A DNA stretch of 17,381 nucleotides from Bacillota bacterium (GTDB lineage: Bacteria > Bacillota > UBA4882 > UBA10575): assembly GCA_012512605.1 (NCBI GenBank), contig JAAZDX010000256.1:1-17381 (forward strand), read 5' to 3'. Below the pieces are notes generated by a model. It was not told the DNA's origin, made no database searches, and saw nothing but the letters and a program-made list of their open reading frames with translations. The position numbers and the translations under genes were made by a program. This document shows positions 1 through 7,746 of the stretch, one piece after another; within the stretch, counting starts at the first letter, position 1; every line of letters begins with the position of its first letter.

Positions 1-2240
1 AGGTTATCCAAAGGCTAGGTTTCAATGTGATTGCAGAGGATCCCGCCGGGAAAGTGGTTCTTAATCTTAAAGGGATGACTTGCGCGGCTTTTGCGGCCCG
101 GATCGAAAAAAAGCTGAACCAGCTTCCGGGGGTCCAGAAGGCAGCGGTTAACCTGGCGACCGAAAAAGCGACGGTGGAATACGATGACAACCAGGTTAAA
201 GTGGCCGATCTGATCAAAGTGGTGGAAGAGCTTGGTTATCAAGCCGCCCGGACGGAAGAGGGTAGCCGGGACCGGGAAAAGGAAGAAAGAGCAAAGGAGA
301 TCAGGCGGTTTCGGAAGGAACTGACGATTGCGGTGGTCCTGAGTTCGCCGCTGCTCCTGGCGATGATCGTTAGTCTGCTCAAGATTGATCTTCCGTTTCT
401 CCATAATGAATATTTCCAGCTACTCATCGCGACGCCGATTCAGTTTATTATCGGTTGGCGTTTCTATAAAAACGCTTATTATGCCTTACGGGCGAAAAGC
501 CCCAATATGGATGTGTTAATTGCGATGGGAACCACGGCGGCCTATTTTTTCAGCATCTACAATGGTTTCTTTGTTTCTACCCAACTGGGGGTGATGAAGG
601 ATCTATACTTTGAGACCTCGGCCGTCATTATCACCCTGATCCTGCTTGGGAAATACCTGGAAGCTGTTGCCAAGGGCAAAACTTCCGAAGCGATCAAAAA
701 ACTCATGGGCTTACAGGCGAAAACAGCCCGGGTAATCAAAGATGGCCAGGAAGTGGATATTCCCATCTCTGAAGTGGTGCCGGGCGACATTATTGTGGTC
801 CGGCCCGGTGAAAAGGTCCCGGTGGACGGCAAAATTATCGAAGGGAATTCGGCCCTTGACGAGTCGATGTTAACCGGTGAAAGCCTGCCGGTGGAGAAAA
901 AGGCTGGTGACCTGGTGGTGGGCGCGACGCTTAATAAATTTGGTACCTTTAAATTTGAGGCAACCAAGGTTGGTAAGGATACGGTTCTCGCGCAGATCAT
1001 CAAGATGGTGGAAGAGGCCCAGGGGAGTAAAGCTCCGATCCAAAAGATTGCCGACCAGGTTTCCGGGATCTTTGTGCCAGTGGTGATCGGCATTGCGATT
1101 TTCACCTTTTTCCTTTGGTCCCTGGTGGTTGGTGATTTAGCAATGGCCATCGTTAGCGCCGTCTCCGTCCTGGTGATCGCTTGCCCCTGTTCCCTCGGCC
1201 TGGCGACGCCAACGGCGATTATGGTCGGGACCGGGTTGGGTGCCGAAAACGGGATTTTAATCAAAGGCGGCGAATATTTAGAAATGGCTTATAAGTTAAA
1301 CGCGGTGGTGCTGGATAAAACCGGAACGATTACCAAAGGCCAACCCGAAGTAACGGATCTTTTGTCCTTGGGCGCGCGCGAAGACAAACAGATTCTGCGG
1401 TTAGCGGCGATTGCGGAGAAAAATTCCGAACACCCCCTTGGGGTCACCATCTATGAAAAGGGAAAGGCGGAGTACGGTAATCTACCCGATCCGGACCAGT
1501 TTGAAGCAATCCCCGGTCACGGGATCCGGGCCGTCGTTGATCAGCAGGAGATCTATATTGGAACCCGGAAGTTAATGATGGAAAACGGGATCGCCCTCGA
1601 TACCGTGGAAGCGGCTGTGGTTGAGCTGGAGAATCAAGGGAAGACGGCGATGCTTATGTCCATTGACAACCAGGTGGAAGCGATTATCGCCGTAGCTGAT
1701 ACTTTAAAGGAAAACTCCAAGGAAGCCATTGCCGAACTGCAGCAGATGGGGATTGAGGTCTACATGATTACTGGGGATAACCGGAGAACCGCGGCTGCCA
1801 TTGCGGAGCAGGTCGGAATCGCCAATGTCCTCGCGGAGGTCCTTCCGGAACACAAGGCGGAAGAAGTGGAGAAGCTGAAAAAGCAAGGGGCGATAGTAGC
1901 CATGGTTGGCGACGGCATCAACGATGCACCGGCATTGGCCACGGCCGATATTGGACTGGCAATTGGGACCGGAACGGATGTGGCGATGGAGACCGCTGAT
2001 ATCACCCTGATGCGTGGCGATTTACTGACGATTCCGGCGGCGATTCGCCTTTCCCGGCAGACGATGCGGAAAATCAAGCAGAATTTGTTCTGGGCTTTTA
2101 TCTACAATACGCTTGGGATTCCCTTTGCCGCGTTCGGCTTGTTGAACCCGATCATCGCGGGGGCGGCCATGACCTTCAGTTCAATCTCGGTGGTGACAAA
2201 CTCCTTGAGTTTAAAGCGGTTTAACCCTTATAAAAAGTGA
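1..2240 (+). CDS. copA: Copper-translocating P1B-type ATPase, 5'-truncated by the window edge
   Basis: Membrane ATPase that exports Cu(I) using ATP. The reading frame is open to base 3, and the GTG at 27 lies inside protein sequence (codons before it read VIQRLGFN, the end of a first heavy-metal-associated domain), so 27 is not the start. Numbering from 27: a second HMA domain at 10-75, actuator TGES at 283-286, metal-binding CPC at 386-388, phosphorylation motif DKTG at 430-433, HP at 469-470, GDGxND at 628-633, and near the C-terminus YN (693-694) and MxxSS (715-719). The last two with CPC are the Cu(I) signature of the CopA subgroup. About 745 residues are visible. Oddity: the second HMA motif reads GMTCAAF, so the usual second Cys is Phe (codon 90-92). 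A Crp/Fnr regulator follows 82 bp later. Confidence 0.95.
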   Translation, partial: VIQRLGFNVIAEDPAGKVVLNLKGMTCAAFAARIEKKLNQLPGVQKAAVNLATEKATVEYDDNQVKVADLIKVVEELGYQAARTEEGSRDREKEERAKEIRRFRKELTIAVVLSSPLLLAMIVSLLKIDLPFLHNEYFQLLIATPIQFIIGWRFYKNAYYALRAKSPNMDVLIAMGTTAAYFFSIYNGFFVSTQLGVMKDLYFETSAVIITLILLGKYLEAVAKGKTSEAIKKLMGLQAKTARVIKDGQEVDIPISEVVPGDIIVVRPGEKVPVDGKIIEGNSALDESMLTGESLPVEKKAGDLVVGATLNKFGTFKFEATKVGKDTVLAQIIKMVEEAQGSKAPIQKIADQVSGIFVPVVIGIAIFTFFLWSLVVGDLAMAIVSAVSVLVIACPCSLGLATPTAIMVGTGLGAENGILIKGGEYLEMAYKLNAVVLDKTGTITKGQPEVTDLLSLGAREDKQILRLAAIAEKNSEHPLGVTIYEKGKAEYGNLPDPDQFEAIPGHGIRAVVDQQEIYIGTRKLMMENGIALDTVEAAVVELENQGKTAMLMSIDNQVEAIIAVADTLKENSKEAIAELQQMGIEVYMITGDNRRTAAAIAEQVGIANVLAEVLPEHKAEEVEKLKKQGAIVAMVGDGINDAPALATADIGLAIGTGTDVAMETADITLMRGDLLTIPAAIRLSRQTMRKIKQNLFWAFIYNTLGIPFAAFGLLNPIIAGAAMTFSSISVVTNSLSLKRFNPYKK

Positions 2241-2322
2241 CATCACTGCCCGCAATCAAAGGCGAGTTGTTTAGAGTTTGGATCTTTGTGGCGACGGAAA
2301 TATTTTTTGGGGGGGCTTTGTG

Positions 2323-3015
2323 ATGGTGGACCATTGCTGCCTTGCAGAGCATGCCAGTTGCATCGAAAGAGTACCCATCTTTAATAATTTAACTAAAGAA
2401 GAGATGCAGGAAATTGCCGCCATTACGACAGCAAAAACCTTTAAAAAAGGGGAACTGGTTTACATGGCGGGTGAGCAGGCGGGGAAACTTTATGTCTTGC
2501 ATACCGGCCGGGTCAAGGTTTCCCGGATTAATGCCAACGGGAAAGAACAAGTAATCAGAGTAGTTGGACCCGGTGAGTTTATGGGTGAACTATCCCTTTT
2601 CAGCTCATTGCCAATGACCGATAATGGGGAAGCGTTGGAAGACTGTACCATGTGCCTGATTGAAGGGGCAAAACTAAAAGAACTGATGAAAAAGTACCCT
2701 TCAATTGCCTTTAAGGTCATGGCGGAATTGAGTCAACGCTTGGAGAAGGCGGAACATTTGATTGAAACGCTCAATCTCAATACGGTCGAACAACGTTTAG
2801 CGCGTTCCTTATTGGGTATTGCCGCTGGGAAAAAGGAGATGGTCCTCGGGATGACCAAGGGGGATTTCGCTTCTCAGCTCGGGATGACCCAAGAAACCTT
2901 GAGCCGTAAACTGTCGGCCTTTCAAGAGCGTGGGCTGATCATGCTCAAAGGGCAGCGGGGGATTGAGATTCTTGACCGGGATGGGCTGGCGGCGATCAGC
3001 GGCGACGGCGACTAG
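2323..3015 (+). CDS. Crp/Fnr-family transcriptional regulator with FNR-like cysteines
   Basis: Predicted DNA-binding regulator of 230 aa. A cyclic-nucleotide-binding-like beta-roll covers about 18-125, with the GEFMGELSLF turn at 84-93. A dimerisation helix follows at about 128-160 and a Crp-type winged HTH at 175-215 (MTKGDFASQLGMTQETLSRK). I chose ATG 2323 because a G-rich ribosome site lies just before it (2309-2315) and homologues begin near here; GTG 2320 and TTG 2278 are in frame and cannot be excluded. Cysteines 5, 6 and 13 cluster at the N-terminus, and Cys111 falls where E. coli FNR has Cys122, so a redox- or metal-sensing cluster is possible; the spacing differs from FNR, so this is inference. 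Its place after copA suggests a link to metal or redox stress. No clear FNR box is visible between the two genes. Confidence 0.88.
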   Translation: MVDHCCLAEHASCIERVPIFNNLTKEEMQEIAAITTAKTFKKGELVYMAGEQAGKLYVLHTGRVKVSRINANGKEQVIRVVGPGEFMGELSLFSSLPMTDNGEALEDCTMCLIEGAKLKELMKKYPSIAFKVMAELSQRLEKAEHLIETLNLNTVEQRLARSLLGIAAGKKEMVLGMTKGDFASQLGMTQETLSRKLSAFQERGLIMLKGQRGIEILDRDGLAAISGDGD

Positions 3016-3070
3016 GAGTTGGAGCTGGCCTGCCCGCCACCCGTAAAGCTTTTGAGCGAGGTGAATTGTC

Positions 3071-3433
3071 TTGTCAAGACCACGAAAAAAAAGAAACGTC
3101 TGCGCCTTGCCAAAACGCACCCGTTTTGGCCCGTTGGACTACGGTGCGGATCCGGACAGTTTTATTAAGATGACCGTCGATGAATACGAGACTATTCGGT
3201 TGATTGACTTGGAGCGGCTTACCCAGGAAGAGTGTGCACAGCAGATGAACGTCGCACGGACGACCGTGCAAGGGATTTATGCCGAAGCCCGGAAAAAAAT
3301 GGCCGAATCCTTGGTAAACGGGAAGATGCTCTGGATTGAAGGCGGCGACTACCGGCTTTGTGATGGCTATGTTGATTCTTGTCGTCACCGTGGATGTCGT
3401 CGTCACCGGTGTGGTCAAAGGTTTGGTGACTAG
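3071..3433 (+). CDS. DUF134 (UPF0251) predicted DNA-binding protein
   Basis: A 120-aa protein of the DUF134 family, which is predicted to bind DNA through a sigma-factor-like helix-turn-helix and has no well-established target. Visible hallmarks are the N-terminal SRPRKKR, the block MTVDEYETIRLIDLE (34-48), the HTH LTQEECAQQMNVARTTVQ (50-67), and a Cys/His/Arg-rich tail (CRHRGCRRHRC, 104-114) that could bind a metal. Translation starts at TTG 3071, with a GAGCGAGG ribosome site around 3055-3062. It follows the Crp/Fnr gene by 55 bp on the same strand, so co-transcription is likely. Its stop TAG overlaps the stop of the convergent prephenate dehydratase gene. Family members often sit near NifX/NifB-like metal-cofactor proteins, but none is visible here. 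Confidence 0.88.
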   Translation: MSRPRKKRNVCALPKRTRFGPLDYGADPDSFIKMTVDEYETIRLIDLERLTQEECAQQMNVARTTVQGIYAEARKKMAESLVNGKMLWIEGGDYRLCDGYVDSCRHRGCRRHRCGQRFGD

Positions 3434-4296
3434 CTGTCCCCGTTTTCTTCCTTCTTGCGGCGGGGATAACTCCCAAGGACTTTTTTCCAACCGTTGGTCT
3501 GCCGGATCTTCTGTTCAATTTGGTGGAGGGCTCTTTTCAGTCCGGGTTCGGATTTGTGCCCGACCATCTCAAAAAGCAGGACATATTCTTGTGGACGTAC
3601 TTTATACGGGCGGGACTGGACAAAAGCCAAGTCGACCCCATTGTCCGCAAAGAAACCGGTAATCTCATACAATTGGCCCGGACGGTTCGCGCCGAAACGG
3701 ACCGCGAGCAAGGTCCGGTCATTGCCGGTCGGGGCATGATCGGTTAGTCCGCAGACAAAGAAGCGGGTCTCGTTATCCGGATAATCAGCCAGGTTTTCAT
3801 GGAGAATATTTAGACCGTATTCTTGGGCGGTCCGGGGTGAGCATAAAGCGGCCACTCCCGTTTCTTCTGTGGCTTTGACGGCTGCTTCCGCCGTCGAAGC
3901 AACTGGTACTGGCATAATGGAAGGAAAAAGACGTTCCAGGTTTTGTGCGCACTGGTTGAGGGCTGAAGGGTGCGAAACAATCGTTTTCACCTTTTTAGGC
4001 TGATCCATCTGGCCCGCCAGGACGTACTTGATGTTAACATGGACTTCATCATTGACCTTGATAAAATCATGGAACTCGATCAAGGCGTCAAAAGTAAGAC
4101 CAATGATCCCATCCACCATGTTCTCCGCAGGTAAGACGGCCCGGTCGGCCTGGTACGATTCTACTGCTTGGAGGCAGTCGAAGATATTGGAAAATCTAAT
4201 ATTTTCCGGTGCGGTCTGACCGGAGATGCGTTTCTGATAAATCAGTGCCGCCTCTTCCGAAAAGGTCCCTTTCGGTCCCAAGGTTACGATCTGCAA
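3430..4296 (-). CDS. pheA: Prephenate dehydratase with C-terminal ACT domain
   Basis: Monofunctional enzyme of 288 aa, the usual length. It converts prephenate to phenylpyruvate in phenylalanine synthesis, in the cytosol. The catalytic domain (1-182) shows GPKGTFSEEAA (7-17), PAEN (56-59), SHPSALNQC (108-116), STAEAA (134-139) and the essential TRF (177-179). The ACT domain (195-275) normally binds Phe for feedback control; here GALV/ESRP read GQLY (207-210) and QSRP (227-230), so inhibition may differ. The start is TTG (complement of 4294-4296), with ribosome site AAGGGGGCG at 4302-4310 on the minus strand and a sigma-A-like promoter upstream. No other aromatic pathway genes adjoin it. It is convergent with DUF134 and the two stop codons overlap. 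Confidence 0.92.
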   Translation of the reverse strand: MQIVTLGPKGTFSEEAALIYQKRISGQTAPENIRFSNIFDCLQAVESYQADRAVLPAENMVDGIIGLTFDALIEFHDFIKVNDEVHVNIKYVLAGQMDQPKKVKTIVSHPSALNQCAQNLERLFPSIMPVPVASTAEAAVKATEETGVAALCSPRTAQEYGLNILHENLADYPDNETRFFVCGLTDHAPTGNDRTLLAVRFGANRPGQLYEITGFFADNGVDLAFVQSRPYKVRPQEYVLLFEMVGHKSEPGLKRALHQIEQKIRQTNGWKKVLGSYPRRKKEENGDS

Positions 4297-4347
4297 GGTT
4301 TCGCCCCCTTAACCCCTTTTGCCGCCAGGGGTTGATGGTTTTTAGTA

Positions 4348-4376
4348 AATTTACCATATGCGGGCGGTTTTGGCAA
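4348..4376 (-). promoter_or_regulatory. Likely sigma-A promoter of the prephenate dehydratase gene
   Basis: On the minus strand TTGCCA (4371-4376) and TAAATT (4348-4353) are 17 bp apart, close to TTGACA/TATAAT. The start codon follows about 50 bp downstream. Between them is a small hairpin (AACCCC 4311-4316 with GGGGTT 4328-4333) immediately 5' of the ribosome site. The assignment rests on consensus match only. Confidence 0.5.
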
Positions 4377-4464
4377 GGGAATCGATGGGGTGGATTATAA
4401 TCTTAAAAACTTTGGGTCGTATCAGGTAGGTAGATGGGGCTAATTTATTGAGGTTTGTGTTTTC

Positions 4465-4494
4465 TTGAAATTCCCTAATCGGGTATAGTATAAT
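4465..4494 (+). promoter_or_regulatory. Sigma-A promoter of the TM1266-family gene
   Basis: TTGAAA (4465-4470) and TATAAT (4489-4494) are 18 bp apart. An overlapping TATAGT at 4484 would give 13 bp and is less likely. Transcription would begin near 4501, leaving a leader of about 90 nt that contains the hairpin at 4538-4567. Confidence 0.65.
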
Positions 4495-4537
4495 AAAACC
4501 ACAATATAAGGTAAGGGTTTTTTCTGGGGCGGATATA

Positions 4538-4567
4538 AGATCCTTGTGCTTGAATGCGCAAGGATCT
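4538..4567 (+). promoter_or_regulatory. Leader hairpin before the TM1266-family gene
   Basis: AGATCCTTG (4538-4546) is perfectly complementary to CAAGGATCT (4559-4567). The stem extends inward by T-G, G-C and C-G pairs, giving about 12 bp around a 6-nt loop. No T-run follows, so it is not an intrinsic terminator. It ends just before the ribosome site (GAGGAGGGGG, about 4576-4585). It may stabilise the mRNA or be a binding site; its role is unknown. Confidence 0.45.
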
Positions 4568-4592
4568 CTAAATATGAGGAGGGGGATGAAGG

Positions 4593-4868
4593 ATGCAAAC
4601 CAGAATCGCGGCGGTCAGCATCATTGTTGAAAGTTATGACGCAGTTGAGAAACTTAATAACATATTGCACGACTATAACAAATACATCATTGGCCGCTTA
4701 GGGGTACCCTACCGGCAACGGGAGATTTCAATTATCTGTATCGTGATGGATGCGCCAAACGATGTGATCAGCGCCTTATCAGGAAAACTGGGCATGTTAC
4801 CTAATGTAACGGCGAAGACCGTCTATTCGAAACCTTTTCCCACGAAGGAAGCGAACGGTGAGGTGTAA
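4593..4868 (+). CDS. TM1266-family protein ([FeFe]-hydrogenase system regulator type)
   Basis: A small 91-aa protein of the TM1266 family, named for its frequent association with [FeFe]-hydrogenase maturation genes. The fold is ferredoxin/ACT-like without a DNA-binding arm, and its biochemical role is not settled. The family's conserved blocks are all present: IIVE near the start, GRLGVPYR (34-41), ISIICIVMDAPNDVISALSG (45-64) and KTVYSK (75-80). The start ATG follows a strong GGAGGGGG ribosome site. It is a single-gene unit: own promoter at 4465-4494 and strong terminator at 4873-4921. No hydE, hydF, hydG or hydrogenase gene lies within this window, so the functional link comes from the family, not from the neighbours. 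It does suggest that the organism makes an [FeFe]-hydrogenase. Confidence 0.88.
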   Translation: MQTRIAAVSIIVESYDAVEKLNNILHDYNKYIIGRLGVPYRQREISIICIVMDAPNDVISALSGKLGMLPNVTAKTVYSKPFPTKEANGEV

Positions 4869-4872
4869 GGGA

Positions 4873-4921
4873 CGCTTGTCCTTGCCAGCCTAGTTGGGTG
4901 GCAAGGACAAGCGGTTTTTTT
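4873..4921 (+). terminator. Strong intrinsic terminator after the TM1266-family gene
   Basis: A 15-bp perfect stem (CGCTTGTCCTTGCCA, 4873-4887, with 4899-4913), an 11-nt loop and a run of seven T at 4915-4921. It begins 4 bp after the stop codon. Confidence 0.95.
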
Positions 4922-5187
4922 CATGGTATGCGCGATCCATCAAGGATGATCCGTGTAAGGAATTTAGCAGGCTTGCTTATGTTAAAAAAAGATTAATTAG
5001 TAGTGGACCCCCGGAGTTTTCGCGCCAAAGAACTTTACTTTACCCCGGAACTTTCTTACAATTGAAAAGGCGTGCCTGAAAAAGGTTTAATCAAAACGAT
5101 CTTGTATTTTCACATTAAATCCGCAAAACTAACAAAGTATTAAAAGGTGTTTTCATTGGGATCGGGTAAGAGCAGAGGAGGGAAAGA
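4922..5187. other. Intergenic region before the phosphate permease
   Basis: No credible gene is seen in these 266 bp. A near-repeat of CCCCGGA followed by TTTC occurs at 5009 and 5043. No convincing -35/-10 pair or tandem PhoP box (TTAACA-like) could be assigned. The permease ribosome site (GAGGAGGG, about 5175-5182) closes the region. Confidence 0.5.
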
Positions 5188-6240
5188 ATGACCGTTTCAC
5201 TGCTGGATTATTTAGAACAACTGGCCTCAACTCCGGCGCTTTTGGTGACTTCGGTATTAACCTTGGGGGTAATTCTGGTTAATGGCTGGACTGATGCGCC
5301 AAACGCGATTGCGACCTGTATTTCGACCAGAGCAATGGGTCCGCGGGCGGCGATTATCATGGCGGCGGTCTTTAATTTTTTGGGCGTCTTTGTGATGACC
5401 ATGGTTAATGCCACCGTTGCGCAGACCATTTATAATATGGTGGACTTTGGGGGAAACTCCCATGAAGCCCTGGTTGCTCTTTGTGCGGCGATGCTGGCGA
5501 TTGTGATCTGGGCGACCGCTGCCTGGTGGTTCGGTATTCCGACCAGTGAAAGCCATGCCTTGATTGCCGGAATTTCTGGAGCAGCCATTGCCCTTCAAGG
5601 AGGGTTTGCCGGGATCAACCCCAGTGAATGGGTCAAGGTCCTTTATGGCCTGGCCCTTTCGACCGGGATGGGTTTTGGCACCGGGTGGCTGGTGGTGAAG
5701 CTGATTGAGAAGATTTGCTCCCGGATGGACCGCCGCAAAACTTTTGGTTTTTTTAAGAACGCCCAAATCACCGGTGCGGCGGGGATGGCCTTTATGCATG
5801 GTGCCCAGGATGGCCAGAAATTTATGGCGGTTTTTCTGTTGGGTTTGTTTTTAGCCCAGGGACAGGCTGGTGTTACCAAGTTCCAGATTCCCGTCTGGTT
5901 GATGGTCCTTTGTTCGCTGGTTATGGCGTTGGGGACGTCAATCGGTGGTTTGCGGATTATAAAATCAGTCGGGATGGATATGGTAAAGTTGGAAAAGTAC
6001 CAGGGCTTTTCTGCTGATCTGGCAGCAGTCATTTCTTTGTTCGTGGCCTCGATCACCGGGATTCCGGTCAGTACCACCCATACGAAGACGACAGCGATTA
6101 TGGGGGTTGGTGCGGCTAAACGGTTATCCTCAGTTAACTGGGGCATAGTTAAAGAGATGATCTCAGCCTGGATTTTAACCTTCCCCGGTTGTGGCTTGAT
6201 CGGTTTTCTCCTTGCGAAACTGTTTATGTGGGTGTTTTAA
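5188..6240 (+). CDS. pit: Inorganic phosphate transporter, PiT family
   Basis: Integral membrane permease of 350 aa that takes up phosphate, usually as a metal-phosphate complex, driven by an ion gradient. It is a short PiT member without a large cytoplasmic insert. The inverted-repeat signatures are visible: NGWTDAPNA (32-40), GIPTSESHALIAG (117-129), FMHGAQDGQK (202-211) and GIPVSTTHTKT (291-301). Hydrophobic stretches indicate about 9-10 membrane segments, with a basic cytoplasmic loop around 172-190. The ATG follows a GAGGAGGG ribosome site. The DUF47 gene lies 76 bp downstream on the same strand, the classic pit accessory pairing. Low-affinity phosphate uptake is the usual role; the specificity of this copy is inferred. 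Confidence 0.92.
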   Translation: MTVSLLDYLEQLASTPALLVTSVLTLGVILVNGWTDAPNAIATCISTRAMGPRAAIIMAAVFNFLGVFVMTMVNATVAQTIYNMVDFGGNSHEALVALCAAMLAIVIWATAAWWFGIPTSESHALIAGISGAAIALQGGFAGINPSEWVKVLYGLALSTGMGFGTGWLVVKLIEKICSRMDRRKTFGFFKNAQITGAAGMAFMHGAQDGQKFMAVFLLGLFLAQGQAGVTKFQIPVWLMVLCSLVMALGTSIGGLRIIKSVGMDMVKLEKYQGFSADLAAVISLFVASITGIPVSTTHTKTTAIMGVGAAKRLSSVNWGIVKEMISAWILTFPGCGLIGFLLAKLFMWVF

Positions 6241-6316
6241 GGCCCATTTGTAGTAAGTAATCAACTGCGGTTAGAGTAATGGTAACGGGAAGCGATGAGA
6301 AAGGGGTAGATGGTAA

Positions 6317-6940
6317 ATGGCGAGAAAAAAAGAGGATAATTATTTTACCACTTTTGTCGAATTAGTCCAGTATTCCTGTGATGCTGCCGTGCTTTTAAAC
6401 GAAATCGTCAATGATTTCAAGGTTGAAGAGCTGGAAATGAAGATAAAAGAGATGCATGAGATCGAGCATGCCGGTGATAAAGGGCGGCATGCCATGGTGA
6501 AGAAACTGGCACGGGAATTTATTACACCCATTGAACGGGAAGATATCATTGCTTTAGGTGACGCCATCGATAACGTGACCGACACTATTGAGGATGTACT
6601 CCTGCGCTTTTATATGTTTAACATTGCTGTGATGCGTGAAGATGCCATTAAAATGGCCTCCATTATTGTACAGTGTTGTGAGGCGCTGAAGGAAGCGGTG
6701 GCCGAGTTCGCTAATTTCCGGAAGTCCCAGACTCTCCACCAATTAATTGTGGAGATTAACCGCCTGGAAGAGGAGGGCGACGCCTTGTTTGTCACGGCAC
6801 TACGGAACCTTTTTGTCAACGAAAAAGACCCCATCCAAATTATGGCTTGGCGTGAAACCTTCGATTATATGGAAAAATGCTGCGACGCCTGTGAAGAAGT
6901 TTCGGAAGTGATTGAAAGCGTAATGATGAAGAACTCCTAA
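6317..6940 (+). CDS. DUF47 family Pit-accessory protein (PhoU-like)
   Basis: A 207-aa all-helical cytoplasmic protein resembling PhoU. Family members are encoded with Pit permeases and are thought to control them, binding metal through acidic EXXXD-like motifs. Visible landmarks are EIEHAGDKGRHAMVKKL (about 48-64), the signature PIEREDIIALGDAIDNVTD (about 73-91) and RLEEEGDALFVTALRNLF (about 149-166). ATG 6317 follows AAGGGG (6301-6306); an earlier ATG at 6310 is out of frame. The next gene begins 6 bp after its stop, so the pit, DUF47 and metallopeptidase genes probably form one operon. Confidence 0.9.
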   Translation: MARKKEDNYFTTFVELVQYSCDAAVLLNEIVNDFKVEELEMKIKEMHEIEHAGDKGRHAMVKKLAREFITPIEREDIIALGDAIDNVTDTIEDVLLRFYMFNIAVMREDAIKMASIIVQCCEALKEAVAEFANFRKSQTLHQLIVEINRLEEEGDALFVTALRNLFVNEKDPIQIMAWRETFDYMEKCCDACEEVSEVIESVMMKNS

Positions 6941-6946
6941 GCAGGG

Positions 6947-7672
6947 ATGAGTAGAGAAAAAAGGGTAAGCCGAAATATGATGGCGAAATTAATCCTCGAC
7001 GACCTTGAAGTCGAGGTGATTCGGAAAAACATTAAACATATTTACTTATCGGTTCAACCGCCTGGCGATCGCGTCCGTATGACGGTTCCGTCGCGGATCG
7101 ATCAGGAAACAATTGTTATCTTTGCCCGTTCTAAGCTGGACTGGATTAGAAAGCAACAAGCAAAGCTGCGCGCCCGGCCCGTTCAACCGGACTTTGAGTA
7201 TGTTAACGGCGAAAGCCACCTTTATTTCGGTAAGCCTTATCTCCTAAAAGTCGTCGCAACCAGCGGCCGGCAACGGGTAGAGTTAAGCGCCGAAGGATCT
7301 ATGAACTTATATGTCCGGCCTAGTAGCACAAGGGATGAGCGTCAGAGGGTTTTGCGCGTCTGGTACCGGCGGCAATTGCAGGCGGCAATTCCAACCTATA
7401 TTGAAAAATGGGAAAAAAGGATTGGTGTTTCGGTTCAGGAATGGAAAGTACGGCAGATGAAGACAAAGTGGGGAAGTTGTAACATCCAAGCCCGCCGGAT
7501 CTGGCTCAATTTAGAACTGGTAAAGAAGAGCCCCCGTTGCCTTGAGTATATTATTGTCCACGAAATGATTCACTTGTTGGAGCGGTATCATAACGCCCGT
7601 TTTTATAGTTATTTGACCAAGTATTTACCGGACTGGAAGGAGCGCCGGAAGGAACTGAATAGCTCAGGTTAA
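6947..7672 (+). CDS. YgjP/DUF45-type M48-like zinc metallopeptidase
   Basis: A 241-aa protein of the YgjP family (SprT-like zincin fold, sometimes labelled M48). The zinc site is the HEMIH motif (205-209) with a third ligand His215 in RYHNARF. The family's WGSC motif is at 175-178 and the terminal DWKERR at 229-234. The N-terminal half (20-130) is the usual beta-rich YgjP region with the IKHIYLSV block. There is no signal peptide, so it is probably cytoplasmic; its substrates are unknown. ATG 6947 is 6 bp after the DUF47 stop with a weak GCAGGG; ATG 6977, with AAAAGGG upstream, is an equally possible start giving 231 aa. There is no obvious reason for phosphate genes to carry it; position suggests co-transcription. 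Confidence 0.87.
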   Translation: MSREKRVSRNMMAKLILDDLEVEVIRKNIKHIYLSVQPPGDRVRMTVPSRIDQETIVIFARSKLDWIRKQQAKLRARPVQPDFEYVNGESHLYFGKPYLLKVVATSGRQRVELSAEGSMNLYVRPSSTRDERQRVLRVWYRRQLQAAIPTYIEKWEKRIGVSVQEWKVRQMKTKWGSCNIQARRIWLNLELVKKSPRCLEYIIVHEMIHLLERYHNARFYSYLTKYLPDWKERRKELNSSG

Positions 7673-7746
7673 TCGGGTTTAGAAGGCAGTTTTGACCCGT
7701 GTAACCGCTATAAAGTGCTAAAAACGACCGCTGGTAAGATGTGTTA

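Noticed and set aside
557..1264. 235-codon antisense frame inside copA
   Set aside because: Shadow of a strongly conserved coding sequence; no ribosome site, and its composition is that of a reverse-strand frame.
5009..5055. Direct near-repeat CCCCGGA...TTTC
   Set aside because: Only 7 exact bases, no symmetry or further copies; compatible with chance.
4894..5079. 61-codon open frame (+) between the TM1266-family gene and pit
   Set aside because: It starts inside the terminator hairpin, has no ribosome site, and its product has no recognisable features.
5100..5150. PhoP-box-like TTCACA/TAACAA elements before pit
   Set aside because: Spacing and sequence do not fit tandem TTAACA repeats at 11-bp periodicity; no promoter anchors them.
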